NCBI GenBank assembly: GCA_026686845.1
Contig: JAIVEN010000003.1
Span: 6,326,501-6,390,500 of the forward strand
Direction: 5' to 3'
DNA length: 64,000 nucleotides
From: Adenanthera pavonina
Lineage: Eukaryota; Streptophyta; Magnoliopsida; Fabales; Fabaceae
Shown here: positions 1 through 11,463 of the stretch, in pieces
How the letters are laid out: each line of letters starts with the position of its first letter
How positions within the stretch are numbered: the first letter of the stretch is position 1
Notes under the pieces: model-generated
Seen by the model: the letters and a program-made list of their open reading frames with translations, nothing else
Database searches by the model: none
Told to the model about the DNA's origin: nothing
Position numbers and translations under genes: made by a program

Positions 1-52
1 TTTTCAAGTTTTATATTATATATTATCATAACGAAAGAATTCAATTGAGAAA

Positions 53-345
53 TTTTAGTGTAAAATTGAGAAAGTTAAGTATCAAATCATAAAATATGAG
101 TAGTTAAAAGCGGATGTTGAATATAAAATTCTAAGATTAATCAGTTGAATTCTTTGGTGATCATAATGTGTCCAGTATAAAATTGAGATTTTTCAATGTT
201 AAATTATGAAATATGAGTAGTAAAATGTGAAAGTTGAGTATAAAATTCTAAGAGTTAAATTTTTTAAAGTGTCTAGTATAAAATTAGAGAATTTCAATGT
301 CAACTCATGGAAGATGAGTAGTAAAAAACAGATGTTGAATGTAAA
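53..345. repeat. Degenerate three-copy tandem repeat
   Basis: Three imperfect copies start near 55, 170 and 272, so the period is about 102-113 bases. Each opens with a variant of 'agtataaaattgag' and later carries 'tatgagtagtaaaa' and 'gttgaatataaaa'-like blocks. The repeat is AT-rich and I see no coding potential. The left end of the array may lie outside the window. Confidence 0.6.
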
Positions 346-1941
346 ACTTTTTAATAAAGACATTTAAGTCATTTGCTATTTAAAATTTTGATTAATTTGA
401 AATCATGATCCCTTTCAATCATTTTGAAATATCTTAATCCTAACATGATATTAATTAAAAATTTTGATTTTAAAGTGTCATTTTCCCGATAATTATTGTT
501 ATTAGTTAACTATGAAAAAAATCCAGGACCGAAACGAGAAAGTAAAATAAAGACATTACTAGTTTATTTATTATTTGATTTATGTCTTCCTGACAGGTGG
601 ACCACTTTTCTCTCCTTTTGTTTTTTGCTGCAAATAGAATGGAATTTTATTCAATTACTATTTATTTTTTTTATACTTTATTACCCAATATTTTAACTAT
701 GTAAGATCCTATAGTGGTTTACAGTTATAGGTGGGAAGAACTCTTTGATACCTTATATTTTTTAACACTACTGCACAGAAATCAAAATCGACTTAAAAAA
801 ATACTGGTCAAACCTCTTACCACTTGATCAAGTGCCCATTAATTTTTCAACTACCATTCATGCCACTTTTTCTACTTAATCATTTTAATATTTAGTTGGT
901 TAATATAAAATTTTTTTAATTAAATTACATGAATTAAAAAATAGAACTAAAATTAGTTAATTATCTTATTTTTTAAAAAATTAAGATTTTTTTTAAAATT
1001 ATTCTTATTTAATCTCTTTTTTTTTGGATGAATTAAATATGAATATTTTTTAAAAATACGTAATAAATACTTATTATATTTTGAAAATGGTCTTATATTT
1101 AGAACTAACATAAAATATTTTATATTTAGAATAAAAAGAAGTAATTATTTTTCATTTAGGGCTGTAGTTCCTGCGAAGGTCAGAACTGGAACTGGATGCT
1201 TCAATCCCCGCTGCGAATTCTGCTACTTACGCTATCTGCATCGCTTCATCTAAATCAAAGAGATTAAGGGTCGGTTTGGTTTTACAGTGTTGCATCCCTA
1301 TTTTCCAATGTTGGTATATCAAAGTTTTGTGTGTGTAATGGCGTGGGTTAAGTGCTAAAAGCCTCATTGGTGATAAATGTTAATCACAAGAACTTCCGGT
1401 TTTGGGGAAGTTTTGGAGTGAACAATATATTTTTCAAGATTATATATCACCGATGAATTTGAATTTTATATGAGTAACGCCAAATTAGAACTTAAAAAAA
1501 CTTTCTGTTTAAACGTGCTTGATCAAAATTCTACATTTAAGTTATTTTTTTAATGATTAGCTAGTATATGTCCACATTTTTTTAAGTTTTATTTGAATTA
1601 AGAAGCTTGTTTGAAATCCACTGTGTATCATCAATTATTCTATAAATAAGATTATTGTTTGGCTATCACTGTCCCCAGTGAATAAAAGTTACAAAACTTG
1701 CATTAACGTTTAATAAAAACTTAGAAACATCGTCCCAACCAGAAGCCCTTCCTTTGATCGTCGATTTCATAATCCAAAATGGTCAACAGTACAAGAGCAG
1801 TTACTGACCCTAACATTGTCGAATGCCATATATATATGATACTCGACAAGATAACATACACTAGTAGAACTATCTAGCTAAAGCTGGTGGTGGTTGCGGC
1901 GCCAAACAATGTCAAAACCTCTTAATTATGGAAGTAGCTAG
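346..1941. other. Intergenic, AT-rich, with one MITE-like stretch (882-1146)
   Basis: No gene is recognisable. Bases 882-1146 resemble other MITEs in the window (8.17-8.75 kb and 22.68-22.97 kb): they share 'taaaattagttaattat', a central 'cttatttaatctcttt' and an end 'atatttagaataaaaagaagta'. Bases 1160-1260 are locally less AT-rich but give no protein I recognise. The last few hundred bases before 1941 are probably the 3' flank of the WRKY gene. Confidence 0.45.
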
Positions 1942-2837
1942 CTAGCTAAAACTTGGGTGGGTATGGATGCCTTCGTAGGTTGTTATGACATACCTTGGAT
2001 CATCCCTGTCTCTCTCAACTCTCTTCTTCACCGGGCAACCATCCACCGAACACCTATAGTAATTCCTGTAATAATCAGATTCTATAATCATAAGTATATA
2101 TGTTACGGTTTCCCTATAGTATGAGTTCACGCACACATAAATAAAAGATACAAAGTGAACAAGAAAAGCTCCATGAAGCATCCATCTTCCCGGCATATGA
2201 TCTTCTCCATGTGTGTGTGTGTCCCGTAAAGCATATATATATATTGAACAACCCTTGAATATCATGATCATGACTTTGTAACAGTATTCACAAATAGTCA
2301 ATAAATAAATAGCATCAGGAGCATACGAGTACCTTGGGTTGGGGCTGTTCTTCACCATCTTCTTCCCGTACTTCCTCCACTTGTACCCATCATCCAGTAT
2401 TTCTACCTCTGACATTGTTTTGAATGCAACTCTGTCTTTAACGTCCTTCCTCTCCCCACTACTGCTGACGTCTCCTGAAACACATAACCAACTACTATAA
2501 GCGCTAAGAATTAAAAATATAAAGCTGAAGAAAGCAATTTTAGGAGATCATGTTCATTACTGGAGTATTGATTGCATCACACAATGAGAACAATAAATTC
2601 AAATTAATGCTAATTAATCACATGCCAAGAATTTCGCTTACTACTAGAAGACCCCTCGGAAGGGTTGGTTTGATAGACCTGCAGATTAGGCACTTGTTCT
2701 GAAACTATTGGCTGATCAGGATCCTCGTCTGGCCATTCAGGATCATCGAACTGGAAGAATTCAGAGAGCTCTAAAGGATTCTGGTTCGTGAAATCACTCT
2801 CCGGTGAATCAGGCGGTTTTGGATTACTATCAGTCAT
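1942..2837 (-). CDS. WRKY: WRKY transcription factor, group IIc, WRKY50/51-like (WRKYGKK variant)
   Basis: The predicted product is a nuclear DNA-binding regulator of defence and jasmonate/salicylate genes. Exons are 2837-2642, 2474-2333 and 2065-1942, giving 153 residues. The frame is continuous across both introns (phases 1 and 2), and the second intron splits the Arg of PNPR, as is conserved in this group. The WRKY domain carries WRKYGKK at residues 98-104 and a zinc finger C118-X4-C123-X23-H147-X-H149. The N-terminal half is acidic and Ser/Pro-rich. I chose the ATG at 2837 (MTDSN) because it resembles the usual start of the subgroup; an upstream in-frame ATG at 2873 is possible. The length matches WRKY50/51 proteins of about 150-195 residues. 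In this subgroup Gln of the WRKYGQK core is replaced by Lys, which in relatives weakens canonical W-box binding. Confidence 0.9.
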
Positions 2838-3697
2838 TTTGGTATGGAAGCAAAGGGGTGAAGCGGGTGGCATTATTATAAACTCAAAAGCCACTTGGTT
2901 GAGAGAGGCGGCTTCTTGGTGACCTTCCTATGAACCATAACAGGGAGCTTCAACGATAACGGGAAGCTGAGATGCCACGTGCCCAACACATAAGTGACAT
3001 ATAAAGACGAATTTGATAGGGAGGACAAGCGAAAAGTGGGGTATGCCAAGGATGACTTGAAGAAGACTTTCAAGAAATGTGAATGGGCAATGCAGTCTCG
3101 TGGTTAGACTAAACCCTTCCCGACGGAGAAGTAATAAGTCAAAAGTGATGCTGATTCGAGCTCCCAAATACAAGTTTCCTCGAACCTCATGTGTTGAGTC
3201 TTTGCATGCACACCACCAGATATATATGACTTCATCCTCTACTTATTTTTTCGATAAGTGGGGGATGATCTGGCTTCTAGATTCTTTTTTTTTTTTTTCT
3301 CCAGATCCGTGATACCAGCAGTTGCTGATAGTTTTTACTTTTTTAGCTCTTTTTTATTTATTTATTTTGTATGGGAGCATTACTGGACGTCTCTTCTTGC
3401 AAAAGGATTTTGACGATAACTCACAAAGATTAATATGCCTGAGAAAGTTTCTATATATCCTTTACAAAAAGACCCCACAATAAACCTGTTCATGGCCGGC
3501 TTCTAATTAAAAATAATGGTCCACTTTCTAGCTTCCATCCCCATGGGATAATTAAAACGTACAATTGATAATGTCAAATTAAAGGAAAAGGATTTATTAA
3601 TTAAATAAAGCATTTTAGAGAATAGTATGCGGATTGATGGACTCGTGATCCGTCCCTGGCTTCTGTTTTCGTATGCTTCAAAACCATCAGCGTCCGC

Positions 3698-3718
3698 TTG
3701 ACTCTGTTAGGGTTGACT
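3698..3718 (+). promoter_or_regulatory. Pair of W-box cores upstream of the WRKY gene
   Basis: TTGACT occurs at 3698-3703 and again at 3713-3718, about 0.87 kb upstream of the WRKY start codon. WRKY genes are often auto- or cross-regulated through clustered W-boxes. The motif is short and occurs by chance, so only the close pairing is suggestive. Confidence 0.3.
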
Positions 3719-6202
3719 CGACTTGGCTGATTATTGTGCTAATAATGTTGGTTAGGACAAGATCACCAATGCGAGATTATGGTCCAGAAAAAGGAATCTG
3801 ATCACACTTACTAGGAAGCTCGCAGTTATCTTCCACGGCCTTTCCTTTTGGAGGCATAATAATAATAATCAGCTAATAAATTTTGATAGCGTCTTGTCAC
3901 CGTAGAGATTGGCTCCATCGCGATACTTGAGTATCAAATTCAAAACTGAGTTGATTAGTATTCATTCATTTGATTGATAAAATCTATGACATGCTGATGG
4001 AATTAAAAGCGACAGCTAGCAGCTCGTCATGTTCAAGCTCTCATTTTAGGTTAAGTCAAATCAGATATCCACTGTAACGATAACGATTCGCCCCTTGTTT
4101 CTAGGAAGCCTCATGCCCCAAATGTATCCATTAAGACCAAGAAGATTCTATATTGATTTATTTTGCTTTTGCTTCTTTTTTTCTGATAATTATCTTGCTT
4201 TTGCTTCAAGTAACACTTTCTTGCTCTATGTGGTTTATTTCATGATTATTATGAATACCATCTATTAAAACCTATAAGCTTCCATCTCTTTTGAAGGGGG
4301 GGAAAAGAATTCACCAGTAGCATAGAGCGAGTCTCGATTGTTGAAATGAACAATTTTAAGGTCAATTTTATTAACCTTTTCGTATATTAGCCAATTTATT
4401 ATCCAACTAGATAATGTTAAAATTTATAGTCATCGTGTACATGAGTAAATAGAACTGTTTCTTTAGGTTCTATAAGTATTTGCTATACCTCATCTTCAAT
4501 TAAATTATTCTGGAAAAAATATTATTTTGCCATTAAAAATTGAATACAGAAGCCAAGCTTTGACTATAATAAAGACTTTGTTATTGCTACGGTTCATAGA
4601 AAATGACAATAATCACGTTGTCATAGTGGGATTGGAATTGCAATTGGCGAAACCCATCCGCTAAATTCCTAGACTTGTATTACCTGCCAGACCTGACTGC
4701 CTTAATATTCTTTTCTATTGTTGAGGTAGACATGAAAGAGACCCCAAAAAGCCTTAAATACAACAAGGCGCGCACACACAATTTAAGAATTTAGAGTGAG
4801 AGAGTTAGGAAAGACAAACATTTTAGAAACAGAAGGAAAATCCCACAAACAAGTCTTCTCTTAATCCCTAATGAAGCCAATAGATTTTAGTTACCTTCCA
4901 AGTCTTTTAATTTGCCACTTACTATTCCTACATTTCTCTTCTCCAAAGGGAAACTGAACCATTTCCGCTCCGCAGTGGGAAAGATAGGATCAATCAAGTT
5001 ATAATTTTTTATTCTTAAAATTTGTACGGATTTTAATAAACTGGGGTTTCTAAAATTAGTACTTCAATTGGATTCTTATGATTTTGATGATTCCAACGGT
5101 GTAGTTGAAAATCATATGATTTTGAATTTGTAAAAGGGATGGCGACGAAATGGCTGCACTGAGGTCGTCGTTACGTAGGGGCAATGATCGGTCGTGTTCC
5201 TTCTTTACAGGCTAAAACCCCAAAACTCTCCTCCCTTTTCAACTGGATCATTGATAAACCAAAAGCACTTTTGAGCTTTTGCAAACATGTCCACATATGT
5301 ACCTATATCAACTGGGTCGTGGATAAGTAGCATCTTTTCCGTGTCCTTAGTTTTCCTTCCCCCCGCGGGCGCCGCCCTCATTATAGGAGTCTTGGAAGCC
5401 CATTGGATACTGAATATTAACGTTACACTTATCCTCAACCTCAATATAGCTAGCTCTTGTGTGTCCGTTTTAATTTTCTAGGCACGTTAGCCCTATCTCA
5501 GTTGACACGTTCAATGACAGAAGATCTTTCTGGTCAGGTAACACTGCCTGTGTTTAAGGACTCTTACTTTCTAATATCGTACAATACTCTTCCTTTTATG
5601 ATAAATCGCTTCTTGACCCGTTAGCTTGTTAATGATAGAACAGTTAAGATATTTTCAAGGGAGATTTGCGTTGATTGAACGCAATCGTAAATATGTCGCA
5701 TTCAACTTTAGCAATAAGTTGCTGTCTGCTGCATACTTGGGGTAAGGATGACAGAGGAAACTGCTATCTCTATGGGTAAGATATGTGTGAAATAAAAGTG
5801 ATGCTCACAACAACGTTGGCAAGATGCTTAGTTGATCATGGTTGTGATAGACAACATTTGTTGGGGCTTTCAACTTTAATCTAGTAAATCTCTACGCAGT
5901 TTCACTAGTTGATGATGTAGAGGAGTTCCTCAGACACCAATATCCCTTTAAGGCCAACTCTGAATCAGCTTTTGGTACAGAGGAAAAATGAGAAGAGCAG
6001 AACATTTCTTTGCTCTGGAGTCTGGATGATATTCCTGGTCAGTTTTCACATCTTCGTCCTAGGCCAAACTCATCAGAGTTTTCTTATTTGTTTTAAGACA
6101 TAATGTTCTGTGGCTTTTGCTTTATTTCAGTTGATGCTTTGAAATTATGATTTTTGCAATTTATAAAGGGATTTTCATTAAGTACTCGTTGTGATATTTT
6201 GT

Positions 6203-6247
6203 TTGTGTGCACGCGCGTGTGTGCGCGTGCTCGTGTGTGTGTGTGAG
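6203..6247. repeat. Alternating GT/GC microsatellite
   Basis: This is an almost uninterrupted purine-pyrimidine alternation built of GT, GC and AC steps, containing CACGCGCG and GTGCGCGTGC blocks and ending in a (GT)n run. Such tracts can adopt Z-DNA in vitro. The sequence does not show a function. Confidence 0.75.
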
Positions 6248-7284
6248 AATATCATTTAATGTATGTGTCATTCCGGGAAACGGAACCGTCCAGCTTGCTG
6301 CACCTAAAAGGGGATGGAAATCATGGAATTACAGCATGTAAACCTCAGCGACAGAAATAGTCGTTTGAAAGACACTGTAAAGCTATGTAATGCTTGCAGT
6401 ATCCTTGACAAATTCTTTGCAACACAGAACAATTTGTGCACTTTCGTTTGGTCTTATTTAATCAAGCATGTTAAGTTGTATTTAATTCTATATACCAGAG
6501 GTATGAGAATTTAAACTAATTTACGTAGACATTTTCCATGAATATCTCTTATACCTCACCCGAGGCTTCATATTTTAAGGTAAAGTCTTGATACCAAACT
6601 GTGATAATGTTCATCCTCCGTGGGGCTTCTACAAATGACTACCAGCTCCACCGAGTATCTTGCCCTGTCCTTTTGATTGGCATAATTATTGCTACTAAAT
6701 CAATTGTTCTTAATCTGATGTAGGTAGAATCTGACTTCTTAATTTTCTCAAGCTTGTAAATACAATGCGTACTTTAACAAGGGAAAGATGAGATTTATCT
6801 AGTGATGATTTATGGTTTTGCTTTCCAAATTGCAGTATTTCTTTAGTCATTCTTTGTGTGTGATCAAAGCAGGAGGGTGCTATTCTTCTGGCATGAATTC
6901 TGGATTCATGCCATTCCGATTTGATCCTATTGAACTTTTTCATCACATCAATTGAGTGCTAATCTATCTGTTTCTTCTCATTGGTATACACTTGAATTCT
7001 TCTTGTTAAAACAGTGGGCGTGTTAAGAAAAATAAAAAATGTTGTATAATAGGGAAAAATAGAAAGATAAAAATCTCAGATCCATAACAATAGAAATATC
7101 ATATATAAGCCAACATTAGTAACAAACTCAAGTACTCAACGACAAATGTTGAATTGAAAAGTCATACCAGCCACAACCATAACAAAACTCGAATCAGACA
7201 CACAACTAAACCAGAAATATGCTCATACCACTATAACATTCAATAGTAACAAGCAGAGAGATGCGATCTCATCATTCATGGCCC

Positions 7285-7758
7285 TTAAGCAATCTTCACC
7301 TCTATGGTCTTCGGCTTTTTGGGCTCAGGTGGAGGCAATTTCTGAACAGTGACAGTCAACACACCGTCCCGGCACACGGCAGAGATAGCATCAGTGTTTG
7401 CATTCTCAGGGAGCACAAACTTACGCATAAACTTGCCGACCCTCCTTTCCATTCTCACATACTTGGCACCCTCTTTCTCTTCTTCCCTCTTCCTCTCCCC
7501 ACTGATCAGAAGCACATTGTCATCCTCTACCTGAACCTTGATATCCCCAGATTTTAAACCGGGCATATCAACGATAAACTCGTACGAATCGGGAAGTTCC
7601 TTGATGTCCGCCGGAGTCGCAGCCATAGCCTTGGCATCACGAACATACGTCCGCGTCGGAGCATTGGAGGATCTTTCGCCAGCGTCGTCTGTCAACTCCA
7701 TCATTTGCTGCAATGTGCTCATCAGTGGCGAGTCCAAACCCATGATCCTGAGATCCAT
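7285..7758 (-). CDS. Class II cytosolic small heat-shock protein (about 17 kDa)
   Basis: This is an ATP-independent chaperone that forms cytosolic oligomers and holds unfolding proteins during heat stress. It is intronless and 157 residues long, the usual class II length. The N-terminal arm (residues 1-45) includes the class II signature DAKAMAATPAD at 41-51. The alpha-crystallin domain spans about 48-140 and contains VDMPGLK and GVLTVTV. The C-terminal tail KTIEVKIA carries the I-X-V motif that packs into neighbouring subunits. The start at 7758 is the ATG before DLRIMG; the codon in front of it is GTG and is not used. No organelle or ER targeting signal is seen. A TATA box and heat-shock elements lie directly upstream, supporting heat-shock factor control. 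A truncated relative lies at 17271-17475. Confidence 0.95.
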   Translation of the reverse strand: MDLRIMGLDSPLMSTLQQMMELTDDAGERSSNAPTRTYVRDAKAMAATPADIKELPDSYEFIVDMPGLKSGDIKVQVEDDNVLLISGERKREEEKEGAKYVRMERRVGKFMRKFVLPENANTDAISAVCRDGVLTVTVQKLPPPEPKKPKTIEVKIA

Positions 7759-7880
7759 CACTTCCCTCTGCGTTGTGAATAACTAGAGAGGCAAATCCTT
7801 TTTTCTTATTAACGTGTATTTACCGTGACCAAATTTCTTTTTACAAAGACTATCGATGCAGACGAAGGCTCTGGGTTTGA

Positions 7881-7890
7881 GCTTTTATAA
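7881..7890 (-). promoter_or_regulatory. TATA box of the sHSP gene
   Basis: The minus strand reads TTATAAAAGC, about 123-132 bases upstream of the sHSP start codon and immediately downstream of the heat-shock elements. Spacing and sequence fit a plant heat-shock promoter. Confidence 0.75.
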
Positions 7891-7922
7891 GGGTGAGAGA
7901 CGAAGGTTAGGGGAAGAAATTC

Positions 7923-7973
7923 GAAATTTCTGGAGAAACGGAGAGATATGCTTGGGAAGTTCCAGGAGGTTCG
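7923..7973 (-). promoter_or_regulatory. Heat-shock element cluster
   Basis: GAA-nn-TTC-nn-GAG occurs at 7923-7935 with the exact 5-base periodicity of a heat-shock element. A second, degenerate run of units with the same period (GAA, TCC, GAG, TCG) lies at 7956-7973. Both sit 35-90 bases upstream of the TATA box, the normal position for heat-shock factor binding in sHSP genes. Confidence 0.7.
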
Positions 7974-8168
7974 GCTTCAGGTCTTCCACTAACATCCAGA
8001 AGAGTGTAGTGGTTATTAACTTATTATTATTTATTATTAAAATTAAAATATAACAATATTCTCCTCTGTTCTCGTGTCTGTGCATTTTTTTTCTTCCCTT
8101 TTTATGAAAAACGGAATTTTTTGTCATGGAACATTGTATCACGAACAAAAGTAAAGTAAATAAAACAT

Positions 8169-8449
8169 ACTCCCTGAACTTTAATTTCCTACTCTTTTAA
8201 TCGAATTAATCGAATTAAGTGAATAGAAAATTAAAATTAAAATTAATTAATTATTTTAAATTTTTTTAAATTTTAATTTTAAAATTATCCTTATTTAATT
8301 TTTCTTTTTTTATCTTTAGATATATATTAAATAGAGATATTTTTCTGAAAATATATAATAAATACTATATTATATATTATAAAAGGTCTTATATTTAAAA
8401 TCAGAACAAAAGATCCTATATATAAAACCAGATGGAGTAATTATTATTT
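8169..8449 (-). mobile_element. MITE, left member of a head-to-head pair
   Basis: The element runs from a TACTCC-type end to a GGAGTAA-type end. It has the body seen at 22.68-22.97 kb ('ccttatttaattttt', 'aataaatactat', 'cttatatttaaaatcagaac'). It is inverted relative to the copy at 8472-8746, so together they form a large imperfect palindrome. There is no coding capacity. The superfamily is not certain. Confidence 0.55.
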
Positions 8450-8471
8450 GGCTTTTAAATTTCATATGTAA

Positions 8472-8746
8472 ATTACTCCTCGAGTCCTATATATATGATC
8501 TTTTGTTCTGATCCTAAATATAAAACTTTTTACAATATACGATATAGTATTTATTATACATTTATAAAAAGTGTCCTTATTTAATGTATTTAAAAAGAAA
8601 GAGAAAGAGATTAAATAAGGGTAGTTTAAAAAAAAAATGTTGAAATTTTCAAAAAAATTGAGGTAGTTAATTAGTTTCAATTTAAATTCTTAATCCATAT
8701 GACTCGATTAAAAAGGTCTTATATTAAAAATTAAAAGGAGTAATTT
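8472..8746 (+). mobile_element. MITE, right member of a head-to-head pair
   Basis: The ends are TTACTCC and GGAGTAATT. The body 'ttctgatcctaaatataaaac' and 'agtatttattatacattta' is the reverse complement of the element at 8169-8449, from which it is separated by about 20 bases. It is AT-rich and non-coding. Confidence 0.55.
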
Positions 8747-10090
8747 TTATATTTGACTTTCACCTAAACATTGGGTAAGAAACTGTATTTTTTTTGCCAA
8801 TTAAATAACTTGTATCCCATAAAGTGTAAAAATTACTCATTCAAACACGTTGTTTTGATTAATTCAATTTCTTAAAGCATAAAATTTATTAAAAAAATAA
8901 AACAAACACAGAATTTCATGATAATTTTTTTATAATTTTTATTTCTATCTTATTTTAAAAATAATTAGAGCTACTCTTACCTACTTGAACAGGAGATATA
9001 TATATTTGTAGTTATTTTTTAAAATTAAAAGCACGGATGTAAAAAATAGATTTAAAAAATAAGTGCACAGTGGAGTAAGAGTTATATGTATATTAATGTT
9101 GATATATAAATTTTACACTTCCATAAAAAAAATTAAACATTGGTTCTTTTAATTTACCGTCAGACTAAAAAGTAATTTTGATCTTGCACGTCTTTTTTTT
9201 TTTAAATTTTTAATACAGATCTTGCAATTCGAGAATCCAGTAAATTCCATGTTACGGGTTCATGTTTGGGCGTATTGGACTCAAACAGTCCTCCGGGGAA
9301 TCTCACTTCATTGGAACAAGCTTCGCCTTTTTTTTATTTTTTATTAAATATGATAGGCCGAGTTTTAGTGCTTATTTGGATTATTTTTTTTTGTAAAATT
9401 TTTTTTAAAATAATTACAGTTTATAAAAATGAAGTTTAAATAAAAATAAAAAAATTTACTATAAATCTATTTGGATAAAAAATGAAAAAATGATGATCAG
9501 AAATCATAGATTGATTTATAAAAATACAAATCAAATAGGCACTTAATAGTGATAAGAAATGCTTTCATGAAATAATTTAGGATGAATTTGGATCCTTTAC
9601 AAGGATCAAGGATTGATAGCATTTGATTTAAGAAAAAAGAAACTACGACCTTACTTGAAGAGGATCTGATCTACAGGTTCGTAGAAGTATATCCTTTTGA
9701 GTTCAAAGGAGACAAGAACCATTGATTGGAGGATGAATGAATTTAAGACCACGTGACCAGAGTGTGATTACTGGCTCAGTTTGCTAGGATGTTAGGTGAA
9801 AAAACAAAGAAAAAACAAAAAAAACTACAAGAATGAATGACATAGGATTCAAATAGTTCTTTTTTTAACAAGATTTTATTGAATTTAAGTTTAAACACGT
9901 GTGAAATAATTTCAATCCGACACAAAAACATCAATATCAATATATATTAGTAAAAGTTGTATCTTCCAGCAGCACTGGACATCCAAATTGTTATTACGGT
10001 ACCTTTTATTGTTATTACTCTGTACTCATATGTGGACCCTAGTGTATATTCTAATTAAATTTGTTTTTGGTGACAAAAAGGGAAAGATAT
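8747..10090. other. AT-rich intergenic DNA with a small MITE (9362-9548)
   Basis: The interval holds no gene that I can support. Bases 9362-9548 form a non-coding element with inverted ends ('gtgcttatttgga' and 'caaataggcactta') and internal 'tatttggataaaaaatg'. The same family is seen near 59.99-60.18 kb. Bases 9590-9850 are unique-looking and non-coding. Confidence 0.45.
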
Positions 10091-10980
10091 TTACATCATT
10101 CGAAAGGCACCAATGCCTTTAATATTATCATTCAAAAGATTGTGGACAGCATCCGGAGGGTTATCAAGGATGTGAAGCCCAAGAGTCCTAGTGAGACTGA
10201 AACTTGCTAAGAAATCAACACTCTTGTTCCCTTCACGAAAAACATGCTCTAGAATAACAGACTAATCACGTTGAAGATAGTCATTGATGCTGCAAATTAG
10301 TCTGTGGTGTTTACCTTTCTGAGGAGGCCTGGCCTGTTTTGAATAATGGCAAGGGCACTTTGACTATCAGTATATACAACAATCTTGCGATAGCCCAAAT
10401 TCCAAGTGAGGGAGAGTGTTTCATAAATGCCCCAAAAGTTAAGCTGTTATGATACAGCAAGTACCTAAATCACAACAGAAATCTTTAATCCAAGTCCCAT
10501 TATGATCTCTAAGAAGTCCTCCAGCGCCAGCTATAATTGAATTCCCTTTGATAGCTCCATTGCAATTTCCAACAATCCAATCTGATATCGGCTTAGTCCA
10601 GGAAATATATTGTGGGGCTTTATCTTTATCGATGCAGCTAACATCAACTTAGTCTAGGAAATATATTATGGCCCTTTATCTTTATCGGTGCAGGTGTTAA
10701 TGCTGTTTGCCATCTCATTTGCCTTTTTTGTAGATAAAAACAAACTAAAAATCATAGCTCTTAACAGGAAGGTATCAATATGCTCATCAGTGAAGAGCAT
10801 CATGTTGTGAGCATCCCATAATTTCCAACATGAAATGGCAAAAATCTTGCTCCAGTTCCTATTAGCATGGTTAATATTTAAGATGAACCACGAAGGAAAT
10901 GGACCAGAACAAAAACATTACTTCCTCCACAAGTTTTCTGGATCTTCTTTTACTAATATTTTCTTAGCTATGAAGAATAA
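10090..10980 (-). pseudogene. LINE-type non-LTR retrotransposon remnant with RNase H domain
   Basis: Reading the minus strand from about 10870 downward gives a fragment FAISCWKLWDAHN, like the zinc-binding region after plant LINE reverse transcriptases. It is followed by an RNase H-like domain with DWIVGNCNGAIKG, GAGGLLRDHNGTW, then WNLGYRKIVVYTDSQSALAI. In-frame stops and frame changes interrupt it, for example after GLLRKVNTTD. Only the 3' part of the reading frame survives. Plant LINEs commonly carry such an RNase H domain downstream of reverse transcriptase. A similar remnant lies at 32.24-33.30 kb on the plus strand. Confidence 0.65.
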
Positions 10981-11463
10981 TTTGAATTAGATTGGGCTGT
11001 ACTATGCTACTTGTAGACCATCATCCAAAATCCTTTTCCACTCCACTCTCTTTCTCCACACTCTTTTTTGACTTTGGCAGCATGTCTCGAAAGACTTCCC
11101 ATAATAGACGCCACTTGAATCTTTTTCTTCTTTCTCTCCTTTCTTTCCCTCTATCTTACAACCTCACACTCAGTTTTCTTTTTTCTCTCCAGTGGCTCTC
11201 TCCCCCAGCATGCCATTAATGCCTACCCCTTATTCTTCGGTCTCCTTCCTTCACCCTTCTCCACCATATTGGAAGTTGCCATCATTATCACCGTCATCTT
11301 CTTCTGCCTAGCATCCATCATCACTATCATCATCGATCCTGTCGTTGCCTCCATGACCAATCCTCAGAGTGCCATCCTTATCATTTTCAAGCCCCGATCT
11401 TTTTCTCCTCTTCTTCATCTACAAATTTGTTTTTATTTGCTATTCCATTTTTGATTTTTTATT
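10981..11463. other. Pyrimidine-rich unique DNA
   Basis: The stretch is rich in CT runs on the plus strand, around 11040-11210 and 11300-11450. Short open frames exist here but are low in complexity and match no family I know. It may be a decayed gene flank. No element termini are visible. Confidence 0.3.

Larger units (their letters stand above)
2838..7284. other. Intergenic region between the WRKY and sHSP genes
   Basis: No intact gene is recognised. Bases about 3000-3114 read on the plus strand as a coding-like segment rich in Lys and Asp that ends at a stop; I do not recognise it. Bases 5205-5480 contain an open frame on each strand, but neither looks like a known family. Bases 5900-6060 and 6290-6510 also contain short coding-like pieces without family features. 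A GT/GC microsatellite lies at 6203-6247. The rest is ordinary AT-rich DNA. Confidence 0.4.

Noticed and set aside
3046..3066. miR169-like core GCCAAGGATGACTTG
   Set aside because: Fifteen bases match the conserved core, but the flanks differ and no complementary star sequence that would fold into a clear hairpin is visible within 250 bases. The same bases read as a coding-like frame.
5205..5481. Overlapping open frames on both strands
   Set aside because: Neither translation resembles a known family, and codon use is unconvincing.
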